Assembly (NCBI GenBank): GCA_030704615.1
Contig: CM060733.1
Coordinates: 71,550,001-71,614,000, forward strand
Length of the DNA stretch: 64,000 nt
Reading direction: 5' to 3'
Source: Takakia lepidozioides
Taxonomy: Eukaryota > Streptophyta > Takakiopsida > Takakiales > Takakiaceae
Below, one piece after another: positions 35,901 through 47,413 of the stretch. A model generated the notes under the pieces. It was not told where the DNA came from. It made no database searches and saw only the letters and a list, made by a program, of their open reading frames with translations. Each line of letters opens with the position of its first letter. Within the stretch, counting starts at the first letter, position 1. Made by a program: the position numbers and the translations under genes.

Positions 35901-37296
35901 ATGTCACAGCAGAGGAAACATTTGCTGCATGTTACCACCATTGTCAAGTAAGCATCCATGACGCTTCATGTGATTCGGGGGAGGTTAGAATGACCATAAT
36001 CATCCCCCTTGTCTGTGCCTTTCATGCAATTTACGGCAGATGTGCCTGGTCTGGTTGGATGTCAGTTTGCCATGAAAACTTGACGCATCAGACTTTTGAC
36101 AATAATTAATAGGATAGCAAGACCCCATTAAAAAAGTTGCCAGAGTCTCAAATGACCATCTTACCTTCTGAATTACCCAATTTGCCAGAGATGCTCTATG
36201 AATGACATCATGTGTACATCACATGATATCTAGCACTTGGCCTAGTGGCCATTTGAGCCACTCAGCACGGTTCACTTGGTAGACAACTTTCTCAGAAAAG
36301 CTTAGTAGAATCTCCACCCTGGAGCTCCCGAAGACTGTAATAAGTTAATGGTCCTTGCATTAGATTAATGGACTTGATGCTTTCCAAGGAGGAATGTAGC
36401 ATACTTTCGTGCAATACCACAACTGAGCACCTCAAAGTATGAAAATGGAACATCCTTTCGACTGCCTGATTGTCATGCTATGTCAACTCAAACCGTCTTA
36501 GTCTCGTTCACGCCAAATGTCGAGGCCTTCGGGCTGCAATGATTATTTCTGCAGATGAACAACTAATTACGACATGAATCAAGAACTACCAAGGGCCCCA
36601 GTGGACTGTCATGAATATAACGTAACAATGATTAGCTTCACAGTTAATATGCTAAGACAGCCTTAAACTGAGAGCTAAAACGAACCCAAAGGCTTGACGT
36701 GCTCTCTTCTCACATCAGTTCCTGACTTCGACCCCATCTTGTTCCGAACTGAGTGCATGCGTGGATAATGCAGCAACATGCCAACCCGTGCCCTGTGAGC
36801 CTTTTAGGCGGAGCTGTATCTACGTTATCCCAGCAGCGGCTTCTGTTGTTCAAACTGTGCGAGATGACTGAGGGTTCAGAACCTCAAGGCAATATCCGTC
36901 ACACCCCTTTCCCCTGCTTCCACGCGACGGCTTTTATCTGTTTGATGAAAATTAGCCACCCCCTTCTCCACTCTCTATCTATTTTCACACAAACAATTGT
37001 ACAACAGGCTCCCTTTCCCATCTCCCCAGTACTCTGAAAATCACCTTGTCCAATCCGACGCTGAAAGCCGATACAATCTCCAGTTTCGGAAGCTTATCGA
37101 TCAGATCAGCGTCCACCCAGCAGCCACTGTCAGTTACAACCCCGCGAATTGCCTCTGCCTTCTCAGCCAGATACGCTTCCTTGTTGTTCTGCTCCCACAG
37201 AGAAAAAAGATTGAACTTAGATTCCAAAGAGTCCCTCAGATACGGCATCGTCAAGTTCACCGTCAGCACCCCCGGCTTGCCCAGTGCGGGGGCCAT
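32999..37296 (-). CDS. HPR2-like hydroxypyruvate/glyoxylate reductase, 4 exons
   Basis: Exons on the minus strand are 37296-37045, 35038-34853, 33909-33661 and 33268-32999. All borders are GT/AG and in phase 0, giving 318 residues, the normal length of cytosolic HPR2/HPR3. It is an NAD(P)-dependent D-2-hydroxyacid dehydrogenase that reduces hydroxypyruvate or glyoxylate in the cytosolic bypass of photorespiration. Visible: 'SVGLDKVDL' and '[16 protein letters not shown]' in the catalytic half; the Rossmann motif GIVGLGRIG (G156/G158/G161); catalytic Arg237 in '[10 protein letters not shown]', Glu266 in 'DVFEKEP' and His284 in '[11 protein letters not shown]'; and the end '[15 protein letters not shown]'. 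The start MAPALGK was chosen by alignment with relatives; the frame stays open upstream to 37617, but that part is not conserved-looking. Introns are 2.0, 0.9 and 0.4 kb. No lesion is seen. Confidence 0.94.
34564..34586. repeat. (GA)n microsatellite in HPR intron 2
   Basis: About eleven GA dinucleotides lie within the 34.8-33.9 kb intron. Confidence 0.9.
35039..37044. other. HPR intron 1
   Basis: This 2-kb intron contains no recognisable mobile element or exon. Open frames in it are short and motif-free. Confidence 0.6.
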
Positions 37297-37695
37297 CGCT
37301 CTAGAGCACTGGAGCGACAAGCCACACGAGAAACACAGAGAGGAAGTGAGTCGAGTGAGTGCCGAATACAGAGGCCAGCCCCACCTTCTGCCCGAGGATT
37401 TGCCGGGTTCAGACTCGATCGGGATTAATCCGTGAGGCGAAGCAAAGTTATGCAACCACTGCCGGGTTGGACCACCGGGCGGGCCGATATTAATGTCAGA
37501 GCAACGAGCGAACGAGAATGCGCGGCCTATCTTTTGCGCAGGCTCGCCATCTTTCCCATTTTGGAGGCATACTGACGAATAGCATCTCTGAGATTTTTGT
37601 CCCGGCACCACTCTCATCCCACGCTAGGCTTGTAATGTAAAGTAGGTCCCCATGATTGTGTCAGTCCTTACAAAAGTAGTCAGATTCAGCTGCAT

Positions 37696-38050
37696 GATTT
37701 TATATATATATATATATTCTTTTTTTATTTTCTTTCATTTTCAGCCAACAGGGGGATAGTTGCCCTGATTAATTTTATTTATAAAAGATCACTGGCAAAG
37801 CCAATACATATTATTTGGCGGGGAAAAAAATTAAAACCCCTATGTCGCCGTAAGGCACATACACACTTGACAACCAGCATGTAGCCCAATTCTAGCGACG
37901 ACCAAAGGTCGGAAGCTAGTTTAGCGTAGAGCAGGAATAGGCAGCCACAGTGCCATGTCATCATTGCCACATCATCGTAGACACATCATCGTAGCCAAGT
38001 CATCATAGACACGTCATCGTCATCGTCAATTTCTTTGGAACTTGCCCGAA
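37696..38050 (-). repeat. possible LINE 3' end, with (TA)n and 14-bp repeats
   Basis: Read on the minus strand it contains GGGGTTTTAATTTTTTTCCCC, then TAAATAAAATTAATC, then an A-rich tail next to a (TA)n tract (37702-37717). The layout resembles plant LINE tails and the 3' part of the LINE at 13.9 kb. At 37955-38024 five 14-bp units (ACATCATCGTAGAC type) repeat in tandem. Confidence 0.45.
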
Positions 38051-38096
38051 ATGCCCGAAAAGCTGCCCCTGCGTGCTCGAGCGCGGAGAGGTTCCA

Positions 38097-38170
38097 CGCA
38101 ATGTGGTGAGGATCCCTTCTTCTTCGACCTATTTCAGCCTGTTTTGCCTCTCATCAGACTCGGCCCTGAG
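38097..38170 (+). repeat. inverted copy of 28130-28205
   Basis: AATGTGGTGAGG...CTTCTTCTTCGACC...TATTTCAGCC is about 90% identical to the reverse complement of 28130-28205. Both can read 'FFFDLFQPVLP', but no larger coding context is seen. Confidence 0.7.
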
Positions 38171-38900
38171 ATGCCTGTTATCAGAGTCGTCCCTAAATTT
38201 TGATGTCGAACTCTGCAAGTTAGCTCGTTGGTGGATCTATGGTGGTTTCTCACAAATTGTCAGCAATGCAACACCAGAACTAGTGTGTGGTAAGTATGGT
38301 CGGGGTGTTTGCTAGATAAATTTTAGGTTATCATTGTCAGCTCTTAACAACAGGGCCATACTATTGCCTAGGCAGGATTAGCTGAAAGAGGCAGGAATGA
38401 AGTGTGGGTGCAGATCCATCCAAGAGGCCCTGATTTCAAGCACCAGAGTGCATATGAGCCGTTGAGGATTGACAGCTACAAAAAACCTGCAAGGGTAGAT
38501 GGTCATCTTGAAGGGGCAGTGGCAGCACAATTGATAAAATCAGGCACCTCCACAATGACCTCCACTTCCAAAAGAGGACCCTGGGAGGAAGTTCTCAGGA
38601 TTTCTTCTGGTGCTTCTGAACTTGTGAGGACACTATGTGAGGCACGAAACCTGAAAGAGGCTCTGAAAATTTTACTACAGCCTCTAAGTCAAATTTATCC
38701 AGCAAGGTGAAGACTTGCGGTTCTAGGTCCAGGTTCTTGATAATCTCTTCTACTATCTTCTGACAGGACTTAGCCTGTTTGACAGGGCAGTGGGCGGTCA
38801 TGTTTCCAAGATATAGAGTCGAATAACTTAGGATATCTGGTGTTGGACACATGCTGCAGCTGACACCACCATCTGACCTTAAATTCATCTTGTCGGGAGC
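38171..38900 (+). other. unrecognised, possible coding remnant
   Basis: A 102-codon open frame (38402-38710) opens after TGTGGGTGCAG, which could be a splice acceptor, and reads 'WVQIHPRGPDFKHQSAYEP'. I do not recognise the family and see no flanking exon, so I do not call a gene. Confidence 0.25.
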
Positions 38901-38924
38901 TTAAAAGAGAGCAGCACAAAAGAG

Positions 38925-39360
38925 AGGGAGAGAGAGGGAGAGAGCCGTACCAGGGGCTGGTTGGTGGGTGCCCCCTCTCTCCCTCTGTCTCCCTCTTTCC
39001 TGGGAACTGGCCGGTTTTATCAGTGTTGATTTTCTGTTTTTTCATCCATATTGGATGAAGATTTGCAACATTTCATCCATCCTCTAGCGATTTTTCATCC
39101 ATACCGGATGAGCCACCAGGGTGGACACTGAATTACCTCTAGGATGAATTTTGGATTTTTTTCATTCTACTTTTATTGACTTTCATCCATACGGGATGAG
39201 TCACCAAAGAATGAAAAATTACCTCTATGAGGGTTGCCACCATCATCCTGTTTTCCATCCATACCGGATGAAAAACTTCCAGGATATTAATTTTTCATTC
39301 TTCTTTTATTGAATCTCTGCATCCATACCGGGTGAAGAACTGAGGGGTGATGAACTACCT
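38925..39360. repeat. palindrome-rich repeat field, copy 1
   Basis: It starts with GGGGCTGGTTGGTGGGTGCC and a CTCCCTCTGTCTCCCTC tract, then six versions of TTCATCCATACCGGATGA, a hyphenated palindrome, at 39042-39335. The same order of blocks returns at 40980-41400. Confidence 0.85.
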
Positions 39361-39369
39361 AGGTAGAGG

Positions 39370-40030
39370 TAGTTGCCATGGGCCGGATCTCGGGTGTTCA
39401 AGATGCTTGTGTGTACATGTCTTGAACCTGTATTTGCCAGGCTGCCTAGAATGCATGTCTTAGATCTGATAAATTGCAGGCTGGTCCATTTAACCATGAT
39501 GCCTTATTTGGTAAGTGATTCATTGGCCATGAGGGCCGGATCTCGGATGCTCATGGTGCTTGTGTGTACATGCCTTGAATCGGTATAATGGCAGGCTGTT
39601 CTTACATGCCCAAGATGCATGATGCATGTCTTGGGGTAATTACGAATGGTATAGAATGAGGCTGCAATCTGTCTTGTCATGCCCAAGTGGGTTACTTGGT
39701 TGCATGTCTCGAATCTGAAAAATTGCAGGCTGGTCCATTTAACAAAGACGCCTTGCTTGATGCATGTCCTAGTGTAATAAAAGGCTGATATGGAAGGAAG
39801 CAGCAACGTGTTTTATCATGCCCAAGATTTTTTGTTTGAAGACATGTCTTGGATCTCTAATATGGCAGGTTGATTCACATGCCCAAGATAATTTGCTTGG
39901 CACATGACCTAGGGTATGATATGTTTTGGCTTTTCCTAGACCCTTGCTCGGATGCATGTCTTGAATCTGAAAAATTACAGGCTGGTTCGTATACCCATGG
40001 TGCCTTGTCTCTTGCATGACTACAACAACT
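39370..40030. repeat. degenerate ~90-bp minisatellite
   Basis: Blocks such as GCATGTCTTGAATCTGAAAA, TTGCAGGCTGGTCCATTTAA and ATGCCCAAGATGC recur at irregular 80-110 bp spacing at least seven times. There is no coding sequence. Confidence 0.75.
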
Positions 40031-40979
40031 TGTTATCTTGTCCCTTACATGAACAAACCCCGCCCTCCCACCCTGTTTTATCATGAATGATTGGGTGATG
40101 TCAATTGGGAAGCTATGACAAGAATGGAAATGTTAGATGGTGCCCTGTTTAGGGCTGTTTATGTCTTTAATTGACAATGACCCTAGTAAGGTCTTGTCCA
40201 TGTCTTGACATGACATGAATATCTTCCCACTCTTCATTTTCCAGTGTACTTGGTGGTTCTTGTACACACCATCTACCACTTTCCTTTCTGGTTATTTCTT
40301 CATCATGTTGATATACTAATATGGTTTTTTTTTCTGGCCTGGCAGAAGGTCCCTCCATGACAAAGATATGGAGAATGACCTTCGTAAGGTATGTCCTCCA
40401 GCAAAAACTGGTTGGTGAATTTGGGCACGGAGGCCTTTGAGATAAACATAGTGCTTTTGAGGATTGTCTTCATACCGATATATTGAGCTAGGCCCAGGTA
40501 AAACCACCTGCAGGAGTATGTGTACACCTTCTACATGATCCGGTCAATGCACACTACTCGTGTTAGATGGTTTCATGTAGCTGATGCCTTGTATCAGTTT
40601 TAGATACTCTTTGGCTCATATGCTTTCATACCTCTCTACAAGTGGCTTTGCTCTATGTAGCACCACTAAATAAATATGCATATGTAATATGCTATGTGCT
40701 TATCATACCTTTGGAAAAACAGGCTTTAAAACTAGGATGGTGTATAGATGGGCAGCAGGTTGTTACCATCCTACCTTACACTTGTTTGTGATCCATGACA
40801 ACAGAATCTTGTTTCTTGACATGAGAGGATGAGGAAGTAGGCCTTTCCAACCTCTTTGGCAAATATGTCCAGGGGTTAGAAGCTACTTTGAAGAGGGAGA
40901 ATCCTTGTGAAGGGGTCTGGTATGCACTCCCTTACGGGGTGAGTGCATACCACACTCACTCCATAAGGGACTGCCATAC

Positions 40980-41500
40980 TAGGGGCTGGTTGGTGGGTGC
41001 CCCCTCTCTCCCTCTGTCTCCCTCCTCGGAACTGGCCGGTTGCATCAGTGTTCTTTTCATGATCTTCCATCTATACCAGATGGACTCTAAAAGGTGTTTT
41101 CTCCCGACTTGTAAAGGTTTTCTATCCATACCGGAAGAATCACCTGGGTGGACACTAAAGTACCTAAGGACCTATAATTTTTCATTCCTCTTTTATTGAC
41201 TTTCATCTATATCAGATGAGTCACCAGATAATGAGGAATTACCTCCATAGGGGTTATGACACTGGCATCCTATCTATAATTTTTCCATCCATGCCGGATG
41301 AAAAATACCAGGATTTGAATTCGTTTTATTCCCCCTTTATGCTTTTTTCCGTACTGGATGAGGCTTTCTCTTAAGGGATGACGAATTACCTGTTAGGATG
41401 AAAAACCGCTGCCCTGGATGATGTATACTATTTTTTCATCCTGCTGATGGACCTCATCCAAATAAATGAACCTATTTATTTTTTCATCTGGACCGGATGA
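40980..41500. repeat. palindrome-rich repeat field, copy 2
   Basis: This is a direct repeat of 38950-39360, sharing GGGGCTGGTTGGTGGGTGCC, GGACACT(G/A)AA and TTTTATTGACTTTCATC blocks and further TTCATCC...GGATGAA palindromes. Gypsy B inserted at its right edge; related GGATGA palindromes continue beyond the element at 55610-55675. Confidence 0.8.
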
Positions 41501-41525
41501 AAAAAGCAGCTTATGATGGCCATGG

Positions 41526-42316
41526 TGTCGCGGCCCTTTGCCTTGAGGGCGGGGGGGGCGGGACACAAGAGGGGCTGCCCTTGTGGTGGTGTCACGGCCC
41601 TTTGCCTTGAGGGCAGGGGGGTCGGGACACAAGAGGGGCTGCCCCTGTGGTGGGGGCAGTAGCAGCGATAGGTACGGGGGCTGAAGCACCCTTGAGTGCC
41701 CAAGGCACTCAAGGAGGCGGAGGCGCTCACTAGGTGGAGCCCCGCACACCGGGTTGCGGTGGGGGTGGCTCCACAAGGGGTGGTGGTAGCTTAGCGGGAC
41801 TTAGTGGGGGTGGCATAGGACTCACCATGGGGTGGAGACCTCGAGGTGGGAGTCGTGGGGAGTCTTGGGACTCATCACGGTCCATTGGGGCCGCGGTGAG
41901 TGGGCCAAGACTCACCGCGACTCACCACCGGGAATCGAGGGTCTTCATGGTGGTTCGCCATAAAATGGCATGGCTGGTTGTGAAACCCCTGCGGACAGCT
42001 ACAGAAGTATATATAGGGAGTAGTAACCCCGAGAACGGTGCAAGCCCGTTGGTGACCAAAAACTAGTGAGTAAGCGAGCGAGCCGGAAAGCGACCAAAGA
42101 GTGGGGAGCTGTTCCGGACTGCCAACTACCAAAGGGAATTCCCGCTGGTTCCAAATCGGTGGAGGGTTCTTTGGGAGAATAAAGGGGGGACCGTTATGCC
42201 CCGGTGAGCAGCCGAAGCTCCAAGTTGGCCCGGCGGCCAGGTTGGGAGTCAGGCGCGCGCATCAAAGCGAGTAACTATGACTTGAAGGGGAGCTTACCGA
42301 AGTGAGGTGCGCGACA
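41526..42316 (+). repeat. 5' LTR of Gypsy B
   Basis: It begins TGTCGCGGCC and ends GCGCGACA. The first ~63 bp recur at 41589-41652 (TGTCACGGCCCTTTGCCTTG), which accounts for the extra length. A TATATATA box lies at 42008-42015. Confidence 0.95.
42008..42015 (+). promoter_or_regulatory. TATA box in LTR of Gypsy B
   Basis: TATATATAGG lies in the U3/R area at the same position as in A and C. Confidence 0.6.
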
Positions 42317-42331
42317 CTTGGTATCAGAGCT
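42317..42331 (+). other. primer-binding site of Gypsy B
   Basis: CTTGGTATCAGAGCT directly follows the 5' LTR and matches the tRNA-iMet 3' end. Confidence 0.93.
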
Positions 42332-42371
42332 TAGAGTTCAGTACGCGATCGTCCTTGGGATTGGCCTCATC

Positions 42372-45300
42372 ATGGGGTCGGGCAAGCCAAAGCGAAAGCG
42401 GAACGGCCCAAAAGATGATGATCCTGGTGAGCCCGATGGGGGCGACGTGTCACCGAGGCGGCCGTTTGAGGAAGCGATGAATGTTTCCGAAAACGAGACC
42501 GCTCAAGAGCGGGAGGAATCCGAGGAGTCAGAGCCCGAGGAATCCTTGAGAGCTCCAACAAACCAAGAGATGCCTCCCATGCCGGCAGCCTTTTGGGAAG
42601 GGTTGTTGGCGCAGTTTGGCGGCGCAGTTTGGCGGGACGTTGAAAGACGTGTTGAAGGCGGCTAATGCCACTTCCACTAAGGCAAAGTTTAAGATGAAGC
42701 CTAAGGAACCCGGCACCTTCGAGGGCGTTCAAAATCGGAAGGCACTCAACACCTGGCTCCTGAAGCTAGAGCAGTACTTCCGGGCGGCTAAGTTGAGTGA
42801 CGAGGATCGGGTGGAAGTGGCTCCCACCTATTTGAGGGGCTATGCTCAACAATGGTGGCAGAAACGCCTTCACGACCGAGGCCCAAGCCCGGAAACCTTG
42901 AACTGGAGTGGGTTCAAGGAATTGATGAAGAGACAGTTTGTGCCCCTCAATGCATCCTGGCTTGCCCGGGACAAGATGAGGAATTTGAAGCAAACAGATG
43001 ACATTCGGGGGTATGTCCAGGCTTTCAATGTGCAGTTGCTCGAAGTCGCGGACATGGCAGAACCAGAAATGGTCTTCATGCCTTCTGTCCGCCATAAGCC
43101 GTTCCACCCGCTTTTCCTTTTGAAGCACCGGGTGCCACCTTGACGTGTGAAGGCCCTTCCTTCGATTTCCACGTGCCATTGTCGCTGCGTGGCCTATCCC
43201 ACTTCTTTTCCGGTCGGAAGGAGTCACCTTCCGCCGGGTCTTCTTGTGGTTCAGCTCTGTACGGCCTTGTCTCTCACCCCTAGGGACATCCGAGAAACAT
43301 TCAGCCCTCTCAATTGCCTCGTTCAAAGTCTTGGGTGGCTTCTCCTCCAACTTCCGCCTGGCCCATGGGGCCAGTCCCGATAGAGTGTGTTTCAATTGCG
43401 GGGAGCCCGGGCACATGGCCAAGAAGTGCACAAAACCTCGACAATTGAACATGACTCGGGCAACCACGGAGCTGTCGGAAGATACCATCAGTCGCTTGGT
43501 GGAAGCGGTGGTCGCCAGGACTTGCAAGGTAGGCAACTATTCTTGTGAGTTGTATCAGGAAACTGGCGCCCTGCGTAAAGGGAGTCAGTTATTGTTCGTG
43601 GATGGGATAATATCCGGAACTAACGTGTCGTTGTTGGTGGACACAGGAGCGTCGCACTCCTTCATGACGCCGGCGGCGGCGCGAAAGTCGGGACTCCCGA
43701 CAAGTGACGTGGGGGCCTCTATTGAGGTGCACTCTGCCAAAGGAGAACCTCAGTTGGCGACAAGGTTGGCGTTTGATGTTCCTCTTCAACTGGGGAGTTG
43801 GGAGGGACGTGAGAACTTCACCATCTGCGAGATCGATGGAGTGGATCTCATTTTGGGGATGACCTTTTTGAGCAAATCCAGAGCGGTCATAGATGGCCGC
43901 AAGAGAATAGTCACGCTACCATGTGGAAATGGTGGCGAGGTTTTACGAGTGTCGGAAACGCCCAAATCCGTGGGAGGGCGAATAAACCTTCTGTCAGCAA
44001 AGGAGTGGGCCGTGGAGGAGGCACACGAGTCCCAGTTTTTGCTTTACATTAGAGAAGTGAAAGGAGAAGGCGATGGGGAGCCGAGCCCAGATTGGATCAA
44101 GGGATTTTGGAGAAATACCAGGATGTGATGCCGGAGGATTTACCAAGCGGCTTGCCACCGCGAAGAGGAGTTGACCACAAGATTGAGGTGATACCGGGAT
44201 TGGAACCGCCTGCCAAGGCGCCCTACCGGTTGAGCCACAGAGAGTTGGTCGAGCTGAAGACTCAGCTCAAGGAATGTCAAAGAGGTACATCCGGCCGAGT
44301 AAGTCACCTTACGGAGCCCCGGTGCTATTCGCAGACAAGAAGGATGGGACGCTGCGGATGTGTGTCGATTACAGGGCTTTGAATAAGGTGACTATTAAAA
44401 ACCGGTACCCTTTGCCCAGGATCGACGACCTTTTTGACCGGTTGGCAGGAGCGAAGTATTTCAGCCGGATCGACTTGCGCTCCAGCTATCATCAAATTCG
44501 GGTGGCGGAAGGAGATGAGGAGAAGACCGCGTGCAGGATAAGATATGGTTCATATGAGTTCTTTGGTGATGCCTTTTGGGCTCACTAATGCACCGGCAAC
44601 CTTTAGCACGCTGATGAACAGCCTTTTTCAGGAGTGGTTGGACGACTTTGTGATCGTGTACATCGACGACATCTTGGTGTACTCGAAAACAAAGGAGGAA
44701 CACCTGGAGCACCTCAAAAGGGTGTTCCAAAAGTTGCGGGAAGGGAAGCTGTACGCCAAAGCTTCAAAATGCGAATTCGGGGTCACGAAAGTGGAGTTCT
44801 TGGGGCATGTGATTACACAGGATGGGATCAAAATAGATGACAGAAAGGTGAGGGCGATCTTGGATTGGGAGCCTCCGACTTCGGTCCCGGGAGTGCGATC
44901 CTTCCTAGGACTCGCCTCCTATTACCGGAAGTATGTGAGAAATTTCGCCAAGATCGCGGGGCCGCTGTCGGACCTTCTGTGTAAATCCAAAGTTTGGGTA
45001 TGGAACACATTTTGTGGCCAAGCTTTTGCTGAATTGAAGCAGCGGATGGCGGAAGCTCCAGTCTTGAAAATCCCGGAGTTCGATCGTCCATTTGAGATTC
45101 ATACAGATGCGTCGGACTTCGCGATTGGGGGTGTACTTATGCAAGATGGACGTCCAGTGGCTTACGAAAGTAAGAAACTGAATGAAGTGGAGCGACGGTG
45201 GCCGACGCACGAAAAAGAGATGAAGGCGGTGGTGCACTGTCTTGAGCTTTGGCGCCACTATGTTGGTTCCAACCCAGTGAAGGTGTTCACGGACAATGTC

Positions 45301-46699
45301 ACGGTGAAGTATTTTGCCACGCAGCCCAAGTTGTCCCCAAAACAACTTAGGTGGCAAGATACTTTGGCGGTGTTCGACGTGGATATCCAGTACAAACCGG
45401 GACGAGACAACGTGGTGGCCGATGCTTTAAGTAGAAAACAGCAGCTCTTGTTGGTGTACAAGGGCGAGACGGCGCTCCAAAGGAAGATCCGGAAGGCTTA
45501 CCAGAAGGATGAGCTGGCAAAGTCCGTGATGCAGGACTTGAGGATGGGGGTTAAATCGCAGTTCCACTTGCAAAATGGACTGCTCCGGTATAAGCAAAAA
45601 CGTCTCTACGTGCCAAAGGGAGGGATCAGAGATAGCCTCTTGAGAGAATGCCATGATAGCCCGCTTGCGGGCCACGGCGGAGCCAAGCGCACTGCGGCAC
45701 TCTTGAAGAAAGAGTATTTCTGGCCCAAACTGAGGGAGGAGGCAGAGGAGTATGTCAAGACATGCACCACATGCCAACAAAACCGGAGCGAGTACAAAAA
45801 GCAAGCGGGGCTGTTACAACCCTTGCCGATTCCAGAGGGGACTTGGGAAAGCGTCTCGATGGATTTCATGACTGCTATGCCGCTGTCAAAAGGATTCGAT
45901 GCAATCATGGTGGTGGTGGATAGGTTCAGTAAAATGGGCCATTTCATCCCCACCAAGGAGACGGCAATGACGCAGGAGACAGGGCGACTTTACTTCGCCC
46001 ACGTCTTAAAGCATCATGGAGTCCCGAAGGATATTGTCTCGGATCGCGATCCAAAGTTTACGAGTAAATTTTGGAGGACACTTTGGAAGAAGATGGGGAC
46101 GAGGCTGAAGATGAGCACCGCCTTCCGACCTACGACGGACGGCCAAACGGAAAGAGTGAATTCCGTAGTGAAGCAATTCTTGCGGAATTACGTGTCGGCA
46201 GACCAATCAGACTGGATGGAACACTTAGACGCGGCAGAGTTCTGTTATAATAACACAGAACACTCCGCAACGGGAGTTTCCCCTTTCGTATTGGTCTATG
46301 GAAAAGCACCTCTGGTGCCGACAAGTTGGGCCGCCCAGGACGTTGAGGAACCGGCAGTAGCGGCGGTACTGGAAGAACGTGAGCATTTGTTGAAGCTCGC
46401 AAAGTACAACATTGCCAAAGCTAGGAAACGGTATGAAAGGCAAGCGAATCGGAAGCGGAGGGAAGTGAAGTTTGAGGCAGGCACAGAGGTCTGGTTGAAC
46501 ATCAAGAATTTCCGACTACCTCCGGAAGTGAGTCCGAAATTCGTATCTCCGTATGCGGGACCCTTTTGCATTCGGAAGGTTATGAATGAGGATGTGTATG
46601 AATTGGAGCTGCCGGCAAATAGCAAGGTGCACCCAGTATTCCATGTCTCCCTTTTGAAGCCTTACTTCAAAGATGAAGCGCGTCCGAATTGACATCAAG
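42372..46699 (+). pseudogene. gag-pol of Gypsy B, disrupted (main part)
   Basis: The start MGSGKPKRKRNGP is at 42372. Gag is broken near 42625 (a 14-base repeat of GCGCAGTTTGGCG) and by the inversion 43079-43380. The zinc knuckle CFNCGEPGHMAKKC (~43390) and protease active site LVDTGAS (~43640) are intact. Frame losses: one base near 44103, four bases near 44273 and one extra base near 44564. From 44545 to 46692 a 715-codon frame covers YIDDILVY (RT), RNase H, and integrase with '[14 protein letters not shown]' and its core. It ends at a TGA where relatives have Arg, a few bases before element C begins. The polyprotein resumes at 53661. Confidence 0.94.
43079..43380 (-). other. internal inversion in gag of Gypsy B
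   Basis: In A and C the gag stretch from 'GLAPWARRKLEEKPPK' to the linker before the zinc knuckle is on the coding strand. Here the same ~300 bp read on the opposite strand between otherwise collinear sequence, with about ten bases lost at each border. Confidence 0.93.
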
Positions 46700-47413
46700 T
46701 GTCGCGCACTCCACTTCGGTAAACTCCCCTTCAAGTCATAGTTACTCGCTTTGATGCGCGCACCTGCCGCCCGGGCCAACTTGGAGCTTCGGCTGCTCAC
46801 CGGGGCATAACGGTCCCCTTTCGCTTCCCTCTAAAACCCTCCACCTAATTGGGACTAGGAGAATTCCCTTTGGTAGATGGCAGTCCGGAACAGCTCCCCA
46901 CTCTTTGGTCGCTTTCCGGCTCGCTCGCTTACTCACTAGCTTTTGCTCACCAACGGGCTTGCACCGTTCTCGGGATTACTACTCCCTATATATACTTCTG
47001 TAGCTGTCCGTGGGGGTTTCACAACCAGCCATGCCATTTTATGGCGAACCACCACGAAGACCCTCGATTCCCGGTGGTGAGTCGCGGTGAGTCTTGGCCC
47101 GCTCACCACGGCCCCTATGGACCGTGATGAGTCCCAAGACTCCCCACGACTCCCACCACGAGGTCTCCGCCCCCATGGTGAGTCCTATGCCACCCCCACT
47201 AAGTCCCACTAAGCTACCACCACCCCTTGTGGAGCCACCCCCACCGCAACCCGGTGTGCGGGGCTCCACCTAGTGAGCGCCTCCGCTTCCCTGAGTGCCT
47301 TGGGCACTCAAGGGTGCCTCAGCCCCCCATACCTATCGCTGCCGCTGCCCCCACCACAGGGGCAGCCCCTCATGTGTCCCGACCCCCTGCCCTCAAGGCA
47401 AAGGGCCGCGACA
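46700..47413 (-). repeat. 3' LTR of Gypsy C
   Basis: This 714-bp LTR has TGTCGCG...CGCGACA ends. It lacks about 12 bp (CTGACTCCCAACCTGG region) present in the partner. Confidence 0.95.

Noticed and set aside
37297-37617. Upstream extension of the HPR frame by 107 codons
   Set aside because: The extension is Arg/Ser-rich, not like family members, and the start at 37296 gives the normal length; a leader peptide cannot be fully excluded.
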